This document shows, piece by piece, positions 18,036 to 26,665 of a stretch of DNA of 64,000 bases. Source of the DNA: Ruminococcus bovis (GTDB lineage Bacteria > Bacillota > Clostridia > Oscillospirales > Acutalibacteraceae); contig NZ_CP039381.1 in the NCBI RefSeq assembly GCF_005601135.1, forward strand, positions 1,547,941 to 1,611,940. The letters run 5' to 3'. How positions within the stretch are numbered: position 1 is the first letter of the stretch; each line of letters opens with the position of its first letter. A model generated the notes under the pieces. It ran no database searches. It was given only the letters and a program-made list of their open reading frames with translations, and had not been told where the DNA came from. Both the position numbers and the translations under genes were made by a program.

Positions 18036-18063
18036 TATGCTGGTTTATTATTTTTTAGACTTA

Positions 18064-18699
18064 TTAATAATTCCTATTTAGTATTTTATAATTGAAAATA
18101 TCTATATTTCCAAGGTTAGAATATAATTTTACACTTTCTTGTATATTCTTTTCTGTATTGTAATTTGGAATTTTTGGTATTCTGATTAACAACTTTTCTT
18201 TGCCGATTTTATGGCTTAATCTAAGCACATTGTCATATACTTTTAGGTTATCAACACCGGTATAGTTTTTGTATATTTCTGTGTTACTATCCTTAATGTC
18301 GATTATCCATTGGTCAATATAGGGAAGAAGTAGTTCGATTTTGTCCCACTTAACATTAAGACTTGTTTCAATTCTGATTTTCCGCTTGGGAGGTACTAGG
18401 TCACAAACTTCCTTTATGTATTCAGCATTTAGCAAAGGTTCTCCACCACCAAAAACTATTCCACCACCTGTTGATTGAAAATATATATCATCAACCATTA
18501 GCAGATTCACAAGGTTATTAGGTTCAATATAAGTACAATTAGTACTCTTCATTTTGCATTGTGGGTTTAAACAATATTTGCAATTTAGGGGACAACCATA
18601 GAATGTAATAAGTGTTGAAATACCTTTACCGTCAGTTCCCATTCTATGCCTATTAATACCCATTATTTTAGCTTTTTGCTTTTCGTTATTTTTCATCAT
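18064..18699 (-). CDS. Radical SAM protein, activating-enzyme-like
   Basis: The CxxxCxxC motif (GCPLNCKYC) that binds a 4Fe-4S cluster and SAM is present, with GGGEP downstream. The short N-terminus (211 residues in all) resembles the minimal activases of glycyl-radical enzymes (PFL-activase type). No glycyl-radical enzyme is in the window. It overlaps the preceding gene by 14 nt and is last in a three-gene operon, so it probably acts on or with the two unknown products upstream. The substrate cannot be inferred. Confidence 0.8.
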   Translation of the reverse strand: MMKNNEKQKAKIMGINRHRMGTDGKGISTLITFYGCPLNCKYCLNPQCKMKSTNCTYIEPNNLVNLLMVDDIYFQSTGGGIVFGGGEPLLNAEYIKEVCDLVPPKRKIRIETSLNVKWDKIELLLPYIDQWIIDIKDSNTEIYKNYTGVDNLKVYDNVLRLSHKIGKEKLLIRIPKIPNYNTEKNIQESVKLYSNLGNIDIFNYKILNRNY

Positions 18700-19543
18700 T
18701 GCTATTTACAACCACCTTTGGGTATTTCACATTATCCAAATTTTTTGCTATTTCTCCTAATTCATTAGCCTCATTATCACAAGCAATACAAGTACCTGCA
18801 CAAGGTCCGTTATATGTACATTCTTTAAAGTTATAGTCAATTCCGTTTAACTTTGCAAATTCTTTACGAATAGCTTTTAACTGCTTACAAATCACTTTAC
18901 CGTCAGGTCTTGGGGATGGTGCTTTTGCTGAATTAATTAATGGGTTTTCATCATTATTCCTATAGTGAAAGTTAGGATTGCTTTGTATGTTATTGGAATG
19001 GTTAGTTTCATAATTATCTACTATTTTTAATGACTTAGACTGAATATAAATATCCTTATCAAAATCAAAGAAATACTTATTAGAAACATTTTCTATATTT
19101 CTTTCAATACTTTCTAATTCATTTAATAAGTGACTTGTCTGTTCGTTGATTATTTTTTCTATAATATCATTATCTATGCCATTATACTTTTTCATTGCTA
19201 ATTTGTAAGGGTCGTAAACTGCAATGGATTTTACCTTAGTTAAGTCTGAAAGTGTTTTGCATTGTGTAGTACCATTTGTAATTTTTCCAAAAGGTAATGG
19301 CAAAATTAAGTGAATGTTTCCACTATAATTAGACTTTTGAATAATATTAAGTACATTAAGAATATAAGCCTTTATATCGCTTAAAATAACAATATCTTTA
19401 TTTTCCGATACTAAAGGCTCAACTTGAATTGTTAAGGGTAGGTCGGTTTTTATGATTTTAAGTGACTTTTTGTATTCTATTAATGAAGTCATATTTTCAT
19501 CAACATACATTCCTATATCTGCTATTAATATATTAGAAATCAT
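18686..19543 (-). CDS. Unknown protein with C-terminal four-cysteine motif
   Basis: The function is not recognised. In the 285-residue protein, residues 1-140 look like an alpha/beta domain with hydrophobic strands (IHLILPLPFG), the middle is Asn/Ser-rich, and the last 80 residues carry KVICKQLKAIRKEFAKLNGI followed by CTYNGPCAGTCIAC. Four close cysteines (C-x5-C-x3-C-x2-C) could bind an Fe-S cluster or zinc. It overlaps the upstream gene by 4 nt (ATGA) and the radical SAM gene by 14 nt, so tight co-expression is expected. Confidence 0.75.
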   Translation of the reverse strand: MISNILIADIGMYVDENMTSLIEYKKSLKIIKTDLPLTIQVEPLVSENKDIVILSDIKAYILNVLNIIQKSNYSGNIHLILPLPFGKITNGTTQCKTLSDLTKVKSIAVYDPYKLAMKKYNGIDNDIIEKIINEQTSHLLNELESIERNIENVSNKYFFDFDKDIYIQSKSLKIVDNYETNHSNNIQSNPNFHYRNNDENPLINSAKAPSPRPDGKVICKQLKAIRKEFAKLNGIDYNFKECTYNGPCAGTCIACDNEANELGEIAKNLDNVKYPKVVVNSNDEK

Positions 19544-20304
19544 TCTTTTAACTCCTTAAATAATGCATTTAGTTCAGGAAGTTGCAAAAGCTTTGTTAAT
19601 GCACCATTACCTTCAATTTTGTTAAATGTATAATCTGGAATATAACTATATTTTGATTTTATTCCGAAAAATTCATCATTAAAACTAACTTCAAATTTAT
19701 AATCCCTTGTATGAAATTCTCCCATAACCCAACCATCTGTTTTGTTTTCTGCAACATATTTTTTTGCCCATTCATAAACTTCATTATAAAGGTTATCATC
19801 AATTTTTAAGTGACCTCTAGTTATATTTATATCTTTAGTTCCACTTAAAACATAATCAACAGTTTTATCTGAGTATAAATTAATATAGAAAACACTTAAA
19901 TATCCATAAGGTGTAACCTGAATTACATATTTATTATCGTTCATTTCATCATAAACAATAATATCGTTTATATTATTCATAGTTATTTTATATGCCATAG
20001 TGTCAGCAAGTTGTTGCTTTTCATAAGGTAGAGCAAGTGTAACTGTATAATCTTCATTATCCTCTAAGAAAAACAATATGGACTGAATAAAGTTATATAA
20101 GTCCTCTGTTGTTTTGCAAGGTTCACCACTAACCTTGATAATATTCTTTGTGCCTGACTCTATAAATTTATCAAGAGCATCACATAGGGGATTTTCTTTT
20201 AGATATTTTGAAACATCATCCTTATAACCTTGATACCAAGCTTCATATTCAAGCCTACAATATGCACTTATAAATTTTTCTTCATATTCCTTTACAATAC
20301 TCAT
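19540..20304 (-). CDS. Unknown protein, first gene of radical SAM operon
   Basis: No family is recognised. The 254-residue soluble protein is rich in aromatic residues and acids, with no signal peptide or membrane helix. It has a helical N-terminus (EYEEKFISAYCRLEYEAWYQGY) and a mixed alpha/beta body. I took the ATG at 20304 because GGAGGTGC lies just upstream; the frame is open back to 20379, which overlaps the putative promoter. The gene heads an operon with the Cys-motif protein and the radical SAM enzyme. Confidence 0.7.
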   Translation of the reverse strand: MSIVKEYEEKFISAYCRLEYEAWYQGYKDDVSKYLKENPLCDALDKFIESGTKNIIKVSGEPCKTTEDLYNFIQSILFFLEDNEDYTVTLALPYEKQQLADTMAYKITMNNINDIIVYDEMNDNKYVIQVTPYGYLSVFYINLYSDKTVDYVLSGTKDINITRGHLKIDDNLYNEVYEWAKKYVAENKTDGWVMGEFHTRDYKFEVSFNDEFFGIKSKYSYIPDYTFNKIEGNGALTKLLQLPELNALFKELKE

Positions 20305-20372
20305 TAAAGCACCTCCAAAATAAAATAATGGGTTATTGGTTTTCTTTCTATTAATATAATAACATTTGTACT

Positions 20373-20388
20373 GTCCCATTTTTGGGAC
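20373..20388. promoter_or_regulatory. Palindromic operator candidate upstream of radical SAM operon
   Basis: GTCCCA-TTTT-TGGGAC is a perfect 6-bp inverted repeat about 70 nt before the start at 20304. On the minus strand its right half (GGGACA) lies about where a -35 would sit relative to a TATATT, so binding there could block the promoter. The regulator is unknown. Confidence 0.4.
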
Positions 20389-20430
20389 TTATCTTTTGAA
20401 ATAGAAAAATATTTTAAATCTATAAACAAA

Positions 20431-20463
20431 AAACTAACCACTATTAAATAGCAGTTAGTTTTT
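20431..20463 (-). terminator. Terminator after rtcB
   Basis: On the minus strand AAACTAACTGCTA pairs with TAGTGGTTAGTTT (with G-U pairs) and runs into a T-tract. Confidence 0.75.
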
Positions 20464-20481
20464 AAAATAATATTCTATTAT

Positions 20482-21684
20482 TTATGCCTTAAAGTTATAT
20501 ACAGGTTTCATAATATCAATTATATCAACTGAGTCCTTGATAACATCAATAATATCATCAATAGATTTATATGCCATTGGTGCTTCATCAAGGGTTTGTT
20601 CATTTACGGAAGTTGTGTAAATTCCCTCCATAGATTTTTTGTATTCTTCCAAATCTAGCTTTTCTTTAGCTTGAGTTCTTGACATTAATCTACCTGCACC
20701 ATGTGGGGCAGAGTAGTTCCATTCTTTGTTACCTCTACCTAGTGTGATTACTGAACCATCCCTCATATTAATTGGAATTAGTATTTTTTCATCCTTATGG
20801 GCAGCAATAGCACCTTTCCTAAGTATCATTTCACTTGTGTCAATGTAGTTGTGAATAGTATGAAAGCTATTTGTGGCAGTTAGTCCTGTTTTGTTTAGGA
20901 TTATTTCTGCCATTTTTTCTCTACTTCTTTTAGCAAAGTTTTGGCATATTTCAACATCATAAAGATAGTTGTCAAGAAATTCTCCATATAGCCAACAAAT
21001 ATCTTCAGGAATTTCAAGTGCTTTTGCCTTGAAATTATCTCGCAACTCCTTTAGTGCTGATTGAATTTCTTTTCTTCTGCCTTGTGACTTGTATTCCTTA
21101 ATAATTCTATCTCTTTCTTTATAATATTCTTCCTTACCTTGGTGTAGTTCTATAGCAAGGTGTTGATAATATTCAGCAACCTGTTTACCTAGGTTTCTAC
21201 TGCCTGAATGAATTATCAAATAATAAGTTCCGTCACTGCTAATATCAACTTCAATAAAGTGGTTGCCACCACCAAGTGTACCTAATGAGCGTTGTAGTCG
21301 TCTGGTATCTTTCAAGTCCCTATAGCAACGAAGTTTTGTTAAATCAAATCTTTCAATTCTACCGTCCCAAACATTTTTACCTGATGGGATAAAGTGACAA
21401 ACTTTGTCCAGTTCTTCAAAATCAATTTCTTTATCTTGAAGTTTAACTGTTAGCATACCACAACCAATATCAACACCCACAATGTTAGGACAGGCCTTGT
21501 CTTTGATAGTCATAGTTGTACCAATTGTACAACCCTTGCCTGAGTGAACATCCGGCATTATTCTTACACTTGAACCTTCAGTAAGTTCATAGTCACACAT
21601 TCTCTTTATCTGTTCAATTGCCTCATCTTCTATTACCTTTGCATAGCAGATTGCAGTTGCTTTTTTACCTTTAATTTCTAACAT
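20482..21684 (-). CDS. rtcB: RtcB-family RNA ligase
   Basis: RtcB joins 2',3'-cyclic-phosphate or 3'-phosphate RNA ends to 5'-OH ends using GTP and Mn2+, repairing or splicing RNA. The 400-residue protein has the metal-site motifs DVHSGKG, VDIGCGM and GGGNHFIEV, the HSGSRNLG segment, and the guanylylated histidine in APHGAGRLMSR. AGAGGTGATAAT precedes the ATG. It lies 23 nt after the vWA/Ro60-like gene and is probably co-transcribed. No RtcA cyclase or archease is present in the window. Confidence 0.93.
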   Translation of the reverse strand: MLEIKGKKATAICYAKVIEDEAIEQIKRMCDYELTEGSSVRIMPDVHSGKGCTIGTTMTIKDKACPNIVGVDIGCGMLTVKLQDKEIDFEELDKVCHFIPSGKNVWDGRIERFDLTKLRCYRDLKDTRRLQRSLGTLGGGNHFIEVDISSDGTYYLIIHSGSRNLGKQVAEYYQHLAIELHQGKEEYYKERDRIIKEYKSQGRRKEIQSALKELRDNFKAKALEIPEDICWLYGEFLDNYLYDVEICQNFAKRSREKMAEIILNKTGLTATNSFHTIHNYIDTSEMILRKGAIAAHKDEKILIPINMRDGSVITLGRGNKEWNYSAPHGAGRLMSRTQAKEKLDLEEYKKSMEGIYTTSVNEQTLDEAPMAYKSIDDIIDVIKDSVDIIDIMKPVYNFKA

Positions 21685-21707
21685 ATTATCACCTCTTTGT
21701 GATATGT

Positions 21708-23189
21708 TTATGCAACAATTTTTGCATATCGTTCATTGCTTATTGTGTCAATCATAAATTTATATGGTGAAAGTTCACCACTTGCAATCATAGAAAATAA
21801 TCGTGGTGTTATTCCGGAAACTAGGGCTACACCTTGTTCATTCTTTGTTACAGGTTGATTACTGTTTCTACTTGCAACATTCCAAAAAATTATATTAGGA
21901 AGTTTATAGCCTTTTTCTTCAAAGGCTTTTTTGGCATTGTTGAAATTTGTTTCATTTGCATTTTCTACACAATAATCAAATTCCATATCTGAAATAAGAA
22001 TCAGTTTTTTAGGTAAATCTTCTTGAGAATAATTACCCTTTACAGCAGTATCCAGAATAAGATTAAATACTGCCTCAATGTTTGTATTTGCAATTTCATT
22101 GAATTGGCTTATGTAGCGTAATTTATCGGCAAAAGTTTCACCTTTAATTTCAATAAGTTGTGGTTTATTTGAAAATTCAATAAAGTGATTCTTAAATTTT
22201 CCTTTGTTATGTTCTGCAAAATATAAACCTAAAGAAAGTGCTACTGATGCCGGTGTTGGTTTGGAACAACAATACATAGAGCCGGATGTATCAATAACCG
22301 CTAAGGTGTCTTCATCATTGCAAAAATCAGGAAAGGATGCCCATGTAGCATTTAATGTTTCTTTTTCTGCTTCAGTAAAGGTGATTGATTCATTGTGCAG
22401 AAATGAAGTAGAAAGGTATGGCTCTATTAATTCGTAAGGATAAATATTGTTAGTGTTTAACTTTGCTTTACCCTTTGATACATTTGCAAGAAATCTACTA
22501 TATCTTTCATTATCATTGTTCATAAAAGCCATTCTATACTTAAACAATGCCCTTGATGGTTGTTTTTCATAATCAAAGGTATAATCTTTTTCACGAAGAT
22601 TATTTTCAATAATTTTAATTTTAGATCTTAATGCTGAAAGTGATTTTCTGTATTTTTCATCAGTAAGACCAAAAGCCTTTGCTATTCTTTTTCCCATTTT
22701 TACAGTTTCTTTATTTGATGCATTAACTGAAGGTAACCATTTTCCTAACAATGAAACTGCTTTTCTACTATTCATTGCATCTATATCTTTATCAAATTGT
22801 ACTTTTAGGAAAGATAGAACTTCCTGTTCACACTTAGTGTCTAAAAGTGAAAGTAGGTCGTCGTATCGGCCATATTCTGCAATATACTCAATGTTTTTAA
22901 TAATAGATTTTGGTTCATTATTACCAAGCCAAGAAATAATAGTACGAAATACTTTTCTTTCTCCTAAGCCTTCTCTAACATCTCTGCCAAAGAAAAGTAT
23001 CTTCATAGCCATATCCGGATTTTCGGTAAAGGCTTTGATAAATGACTTAATAATTTCGCCATCACTTTTATAACGGAAAGCACCAATGCCGGAAAATAGG
23101 TCAAGACATTCTGAGACGGTTGTTCCATGGGTTACTGCACCGTTTTCAGTAAAAGTTAAATTTGAGTTCTTTTTCATATCTTCTAACAT
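21708..23189 (-). CDS. Ro60-like (TROVE/DUF2828-type) protein with vWA domain
   Basis: The 493-residue protein has a helical-repeat N-terminal half of the TROVE/DUF2828 kind (FFGRDVREGLGERKVFR, then YGRYDDLLSLL) and a C-terminal von Willebrand A domain with the MIDAS motif DTSGSM (about residue 300). Ro60 relatives bind misfolded or Y RNAs as a ring and, in several bacteria, are encoded with RtcB. The start at 23189 has TTTAAGGAGG upstream. The 260 nt before it hold a structured RNA, a possible bound partner. The family call rests on motif appearance. Confidence 0.8.
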   Translation of the reverse strand: MLEDMKKNSNLTFTENGAVTHGTTVSECLDLFSGIGAFRYKSDGEIIKSFIKAFTENPDMAMKILFFGRDVREGLGERKVFRTIISWLGNNEPKSIIKNIEYIAEYGRYDDLLSLLDTKCEQEVLSFLKVQFDKDIDAMNSRKAVSLLGKWLPSVNASNKETVKMGKRIAKAFGLTDEKYRKSLSALRSKIKIIENNLREKDYTFDYEKQPSRALFKYRMAFMNNDNERYSRFLANVSKGKAKLNTNNIYPYELIEPYLSTSFLHNESITFTEAEKETLNATWASFPDFCNDEDTLAVIDTSGSMYCCSKPTPASVALSLGLYFAEHNKGKFKNHFIEFSNKPQLIEIKGETFADKLRYISQFNEIANTNIEAVFNLILDTAVKGNYSQEDLPKKLILISDMEFDYCVENANETNFNNAKKAFEEKGYKLPNIIFWNVASRNSNQPVTKNEQGVALVSGITPRLFSMIASGELSPYKFMIDTISNERYAKIVA

Positions 23190-23221
23190 TGTATTTTCCT
23201 CCTTAAAGATAAAATGAAAAC

Positions 23222-23401
23222 AAGGCACATTAAAAGAGGTAAGCGTTGCTTACTACGGTAATATAAAATATTACAAAAAGAAAAGGTTTGCTGTCTGTGC
23301 CTTTAGAACAAGACGCTTTGTATGATCTATAATTAATCATTAATCTTGGATTAGAAAATTGCTGTATGCGTCTTTTAACAACTTACTCCCTTTCAGTTGT
23401 T
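23222..23401 (-). ncRNA. Structured leader or Y-like RNA upstream of the vWA gene
   Basis: Read on the minus strand there are three modules. Module I: AACAACT/AGTTGTT hairpin (23395-23401 with 23377-23383). Module II: AAGACGC/GCGTCTT stem (23368-23374 with 23310-23316) enclosing a TAATC/GATTA hairpin. Module III: an 82-nt unit closed by AAGGCACA/TGTGCCTT (23296-23303 with 23222-23229) that holds two hairpins, GTAATAT/ATATTAC (23258-23274) and GTAAGC/GCTTAC (23239-23253). Module III has the size and arm layout of a tRNA lacking its D-arm. It may be a Ro-binding RNA, a regulatory leader, or both. Confidence 0.6.
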
Positions 23402-23455
23402 GACATTATTTTACAATTTTTATTTTCATTTATCTTGGAAAAAAAGTTGCGAACT

Positions 23456-24367
23456 TTAAAGTCCACAACTTTTTTGCTTAAGTAATCTGTCTTTAATTAA
23501 ATCTACAAAACTATTAGGTTCAATCACCTTTACCATTTGACCAAAGGATAAAATGCGAATTACAATTTCTGTTTCATCATCTTTATCATAGTTTATTGTA
23601 ACTCTGTATTTTTCTTCTTCTACTTTTTCAACTTGCTTTTCAAAATGAGCAAAATGCATTAACACTCTTTCAAGTGCATTCCTTTCATCAATTAGTTCAA
23701 AGACTACTGTTTTGTTTTTTGAGTTTCTCTTAGTATGTTTTTGATATTTTAGTCTGTCATTGTATTTTTCACAAGAAATCACTCTACCCATATTGATAGT
23801 GCCACCATAATGCTTATCATTGCTGATAAGTCGGAATTTATCATCTTTTTCTGAATATTCCATATATTTCGGGAAGAATTTAAAACATATATCCTCATTA
23901 TAACGATTTTTCATTTTTATAATTAGTGGGTATTTGTTCCTTATTCCGTCAAGTGCAGTTCTGAAATTTGCTATATACTCTTTATCTTCAAAGGAATCAC
24001 CATCATTATATTTATCAAAAATATAGTAATCTTCATTTGTGAATAAAGGTTCTACATCAGGAAAATCTAATGTATCATCAGTAAAAAGTTTAATTCTTGG
24101 GTCTTGAAAAATTGCCTTTAACCATCTTTTTTCAATATTAGTCAATGGCATTTTTGGTTCTTCCTTTATTGGAGTTATACCGTTAGGCAATAGAAGTTGC
24201 CACTTTTCTTCAATTAATGCAGGTTCAATATTTATTATACTTTCACTAAAAGCATATCTATTTACAATTTTTCTAATATCACTTTTGTTGATAGGTTCTT
24301 TTACTGCTTTCTTAAGAATTTCAGCAACAGCATTGTAGTAGGCACTGTATAATTCACTAAATATCAT
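23456..24367 (-). CDS. WYL-domain transcriptional regulator (second of pair)
   Basis: This is a predicted DNA- and ligand-binding regulator of the RtcB locus. The 303-residue protein has a helical N-terminal part, a central segment (PLTNIEKRWLKAIFQD), and a WYL-type beta-barrel (FFPKYMEYSEKDDKFRLISN) with a C-terminal extension (YRVTINYDKDDETEIVIRILSFG). AAGGAGG precedes the ATG at 24367. It overlaps the end of WYL1 by 11 nt. A truncated relative lies at 46669-47399. WYL proteins often sense nucleic-acid ligands, which would fit an RNA-damage circuit; that is inference. Confidence 0.82.
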   Translation of the reverse strand: MIFSELYSAYYNAVAEILKKAVKEPINKSDIRKIVNRYAFSESIINIEPALIEEKWQLLLPNGITPIKEEPKMPLTNIEKRWLKAIFQDPRIKLFTDDTLDFPDVEPLFTNEDYYIFDKYNDGDSFEDKEYIANFRTALDGIRNKYPLIIKMKNRYNEDICFKFFPKYMEYSEKDDKFRLISNDKHYGGTINMGRVISCEKYNDRLKYQKHTKRNSKNKTVVFELIDERNALERVLMHFAHFEKQVEKVEEEKYRVTINYDKDDETEIVIRILSFGQMVKVIEPNSFVDLIKDRLLKQKSCGL

Positions 24368-25133
24368 TGCTTTCCTCCTTAATGCCATATAGCTTGTACA
24401 TTTCCTTAATATCATTTTTAAACTGATTTTCCAGCTCTTTATTTGAAAAATTAATTTCTGTTATCCTACAGATAAAGGTTCTAATCCAAGGAATTAACTC
24501 ACTGGAATCATATACATTTGCATAAAATCTACTGTGATTGTTGTCAAGTTTTTCAACTGTACCACAACGCTTTTCTCTCTCTAATCGGTTATGTATGAAT
24601 TCTTCATCATCACTGTAATATACCGTAAACTGAACAGACTCTAATCTTTGGTTTGACTTTCCGGAAGAACTAACACCCCAAAGTTTTGGCATCATATTTT
24701 TTAGATTATTTCTTAATTCATCAAAGTTATCACACTTGTCATTGACTTTTACAGAAATAATATTGTCAAGTCTATATGAGGTTATCCTATTAAATGTGGG
24801 GGAGTATGCCATAAGGTACTGCCTACCGTTTTGTACACTTATCATAATTCTTAAAGGTACTACAAGGCTTTCAGTTACCTTTTCTTTATGTCTGTTAAGA
24901 AGTTCTATTGTAGCATTTTTCTTTTCATTCATAGCTATGAAAAGTTCACACATAATCTCACTATCCATAGCACCGGTAATATAGTGATGCTTAAACTGAA
25001 AAAGTTCTTTATGAACATTATCTTTATCAAGAAGAAAAGAACCGATTACTCCACAAGGTGCAACCTCAGAAAAGAAATCTATAACATTAAAATCTAAATT
25101 AACATTATCCTCGTATAATAAAGTAGTAGTATT
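24357..25133 (-). pseudogene. WYL regulator 1, C-terminal half, cut off by IS110 insertion
   Basis: The frame is open from 24357 back to about 25133, where IS sequence begins. Residues upstream of the first in-frame ATG (24968) are still protein-like: FFSEVAPCGVIGSFLLDKD, then ELFQFKHHYITGAMDSE, as in intact WYL proteins. The visible domain ends with the WYL barrel (PLRIMISVQNGRQYLMAYSP) and a C-terminal extension. Its N-terminal half lies beyond the element at 26666-27172. The ATG at 24968 lacks a clear ribosome site, so a truncated product is possible but unlikely. Confidence 0.85.
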
Positions 25134-25169
25134 TATAGACCCTCTCCAAGGTCTGTGTGCTATAATGAT

Positions 25170-25325
25170 AGAGATACTGTGGATTGTTTACATTCTCCTA
25201 CCACTTGATGGTTTAATAAAGGCTACAACCACAGTCTCTTTGTATATTTGTTAATTAGTTAGATACCGCATGACGGTTTATTTAGAACGAGGTTACAATC
25301 GCAAGGAGTACCAGTGGTCTAAACA
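25170..25325 (+). ncRNA. Putative IS110 bridge RNA
   Basis: An extended -10 (TGCTATAAT, 25158-25166) leads into two homologous stem-loops. Loop 1 has the outer stem AGAG-AT-ACTGTGG with CCACAGT-CTCT (25170-25182, 25229-25239) and a small hairpin ACCA-N5-TGGT (25200-25212), then AGGCTACAACC (25220-25230). Loop 2 has TTAG-AT-ACC with GGT-CTAA, ACCG-N5-CGGT (25265-25277), then AGGTTACAATC (25290-25300). Two related loops upstream of the transposase are what IS110 bridge RNAs use to pair with target and donor DNA. Confidence 0.6.
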
Positions 25326-25358
25326 GTATCAAAAATTCACTCACAAGGAGTTTTCATT

Positions 25359-26533
25359 ATGATTTATATTGGAATTGATGTTGCTAAAAATAAACACGAC
25401 TGTTTTATTACTAATTCAGATGGTGAAGTCTTATTTAAATCTTTTACTATCTCTAACAATCGTGAAGGTTTTGAAACCTTATTTCAGAAAGTACAATCCA
25501 TTTCAGATGATTTAACAAAAGTAAAAGTAGGGCTTGAAGCCACCGGACACTATAGTTACAATCTTCTGGGATTCCTTCTTGATAAAGGTTTGCCGACATA
25601 CATTATCAATCCATTACATACAAATCTATACAGAAAAAGTTTAAGTCTTAGAAAGACGAAAACAGATAAAGTTGATGCCCGTACAATTGCTTCTATGATT
25701 ATGTCTGATGTGAACTTAAAGTCCTACTCAAATACATCATACCACAATGAGGAGCTAAAGTCACTAACTAGATACCGTTTTGATAAAGTAAAAGAAAGAG
25801 CAAAATTAAAATCTTCTATTTCTAGACTGGTATGTATCCTTTTTCCTGAATTAGAAAAACTCGTTCCTACACTTCATATGGCTTCAGTTTATGCCTTATT
25901 ATCTGAATTTCCATCTGCTAATGCTATTGCATCTTCACACCTTACCAGACTTACCAATTTGCTATCTGAAAATTCACATGGACGATATGGTAAAGATACA
26001 GCCAATCTAATTCGTAATGCTGCCAGAAATTCTATTGGTTCACATATGCCGCAAAATCCTTAGAACTAAAACACACTATTAAGCTTATCAAAGAATTAAC
26101 TACTGAAATTAATGAAATTGAAACAGAAATCAAATCTATTATGGATAAAATTGATTCTCCAATACTTACAATCCCAGGTATCGGTTATAATACAGGAGCT
26201 ATGATTATCGCTGAAATTGGAGATTTCAATCGCTTTGATTCAGCTGATAAAATACTTGCATATGCAGGTATGTCACCTTCTACCTACCAATCCGGTCAAT
26301 TAGAGAACTGCCATTCGCATATGGAAAAGCGTGGTTCAAGGTACTTACGATACGCTCTGTACAATGCAACAAAATATGTTTGTTACTGGGATGAATCTTT
26401 CGGTGTATATCTTGGTAAGAAACGCTCAGAAGGCAAACATTACAATGTTGCATTATCCCATGCAACAAAGAAACTTGTTCGCTTAATTTTTGCAATGGAG
26501 AAATCTAAACAACCATACCAACCAACAGTTTAA
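25359..26533 (+). pseudogene. IS110 transposase, frameshifted
   Basis: The N-terminal part (25359-26063) has the DEDD-type start MIYIGIDVAKNKHD, GLEATGHYS and KTKTDKVDARTIA. The C-terminal part has the Transposase_20 signature (ILTIPGIGYNTGAMIIAEIGD, YAGMSPSTYQSGQ, and a serine-rich catalytic region near KRGSRYLRYAL). The first frame stops at 26061-26063; the second is open upstream of its first ATG (26141) and overlaps it, reading TYAAKSLELKHTIKLIKEL. A one-base loss near 26045 explains this. IS110 is not known to need frameshifting, so the gene is probably dead unless this is a sequencing error. ACAAGGAG precedes the start. Confidence 0.85.
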
Positions 26534-26558
26534 TTCTTTTCATAAATATCTTATTTTT

Positions 26559-26584
26559 GAGCACCATTTATGATGCTCTTTTTT
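26559..26584 (+). terminator. Terminator at the right end of the IS
   Basis: GAGCA...TGCTC hairpin with an inner CAT/ATG pair, followed by TTTTTT. Confidence 0.75.
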
Positions 26585-26665
26585 GTCATGCCATTTTTAC
26601 GATTCCAATACGATCTAAAGGATTTTTTTGATTAATTCAAAATATCTTCATTATAGCCTTGACTT

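Larger units (their letters stand above)
17706..18060. repeat. ATPase cassette flanks without the ATPase gene (copy A)
   Basis: The left part (about 17706-17880) closely matches 27186-27360, the promoter region between WYL1 and the ATPase gene. The right part (17936-18060) closely matches 28784-28904, the region after the ATPase stop. Here they are joined by about 55 nt. The four-half-site operator (17807-17868) keeps exact spacing, but the ATPase promoter is lost. It looks like an internal-deletion derivative. No gene lies between 17506 and 18063; short TTGCACC repeats occur near 17618-17680. Confidence 0.75.
25134..26665 (+). mobile_element. IS110-family insertion sequence
   Basis: An approximately 1.53-kb element lies inside WYL1, in the opposite orientation to it. 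It consists of a 220-nt left non-coding region with two repeated stem-loops, a DEDD/Transposase_20-type transposase gene, and a short right end with a terminator. The ends are given as the points where WYL coding sequence stops; exact boundaries cannot be set without an empty site. There are no terminal inverted repeats or target duplication, as usual for IS110. Confidence 0.8.

Noticed and set aside
26030..26140. Programmed frameshift in the IS110 transposase
   Set aside because: No slippery heptamer or following structure was seen, and IS110 transposases are normally single-frame.
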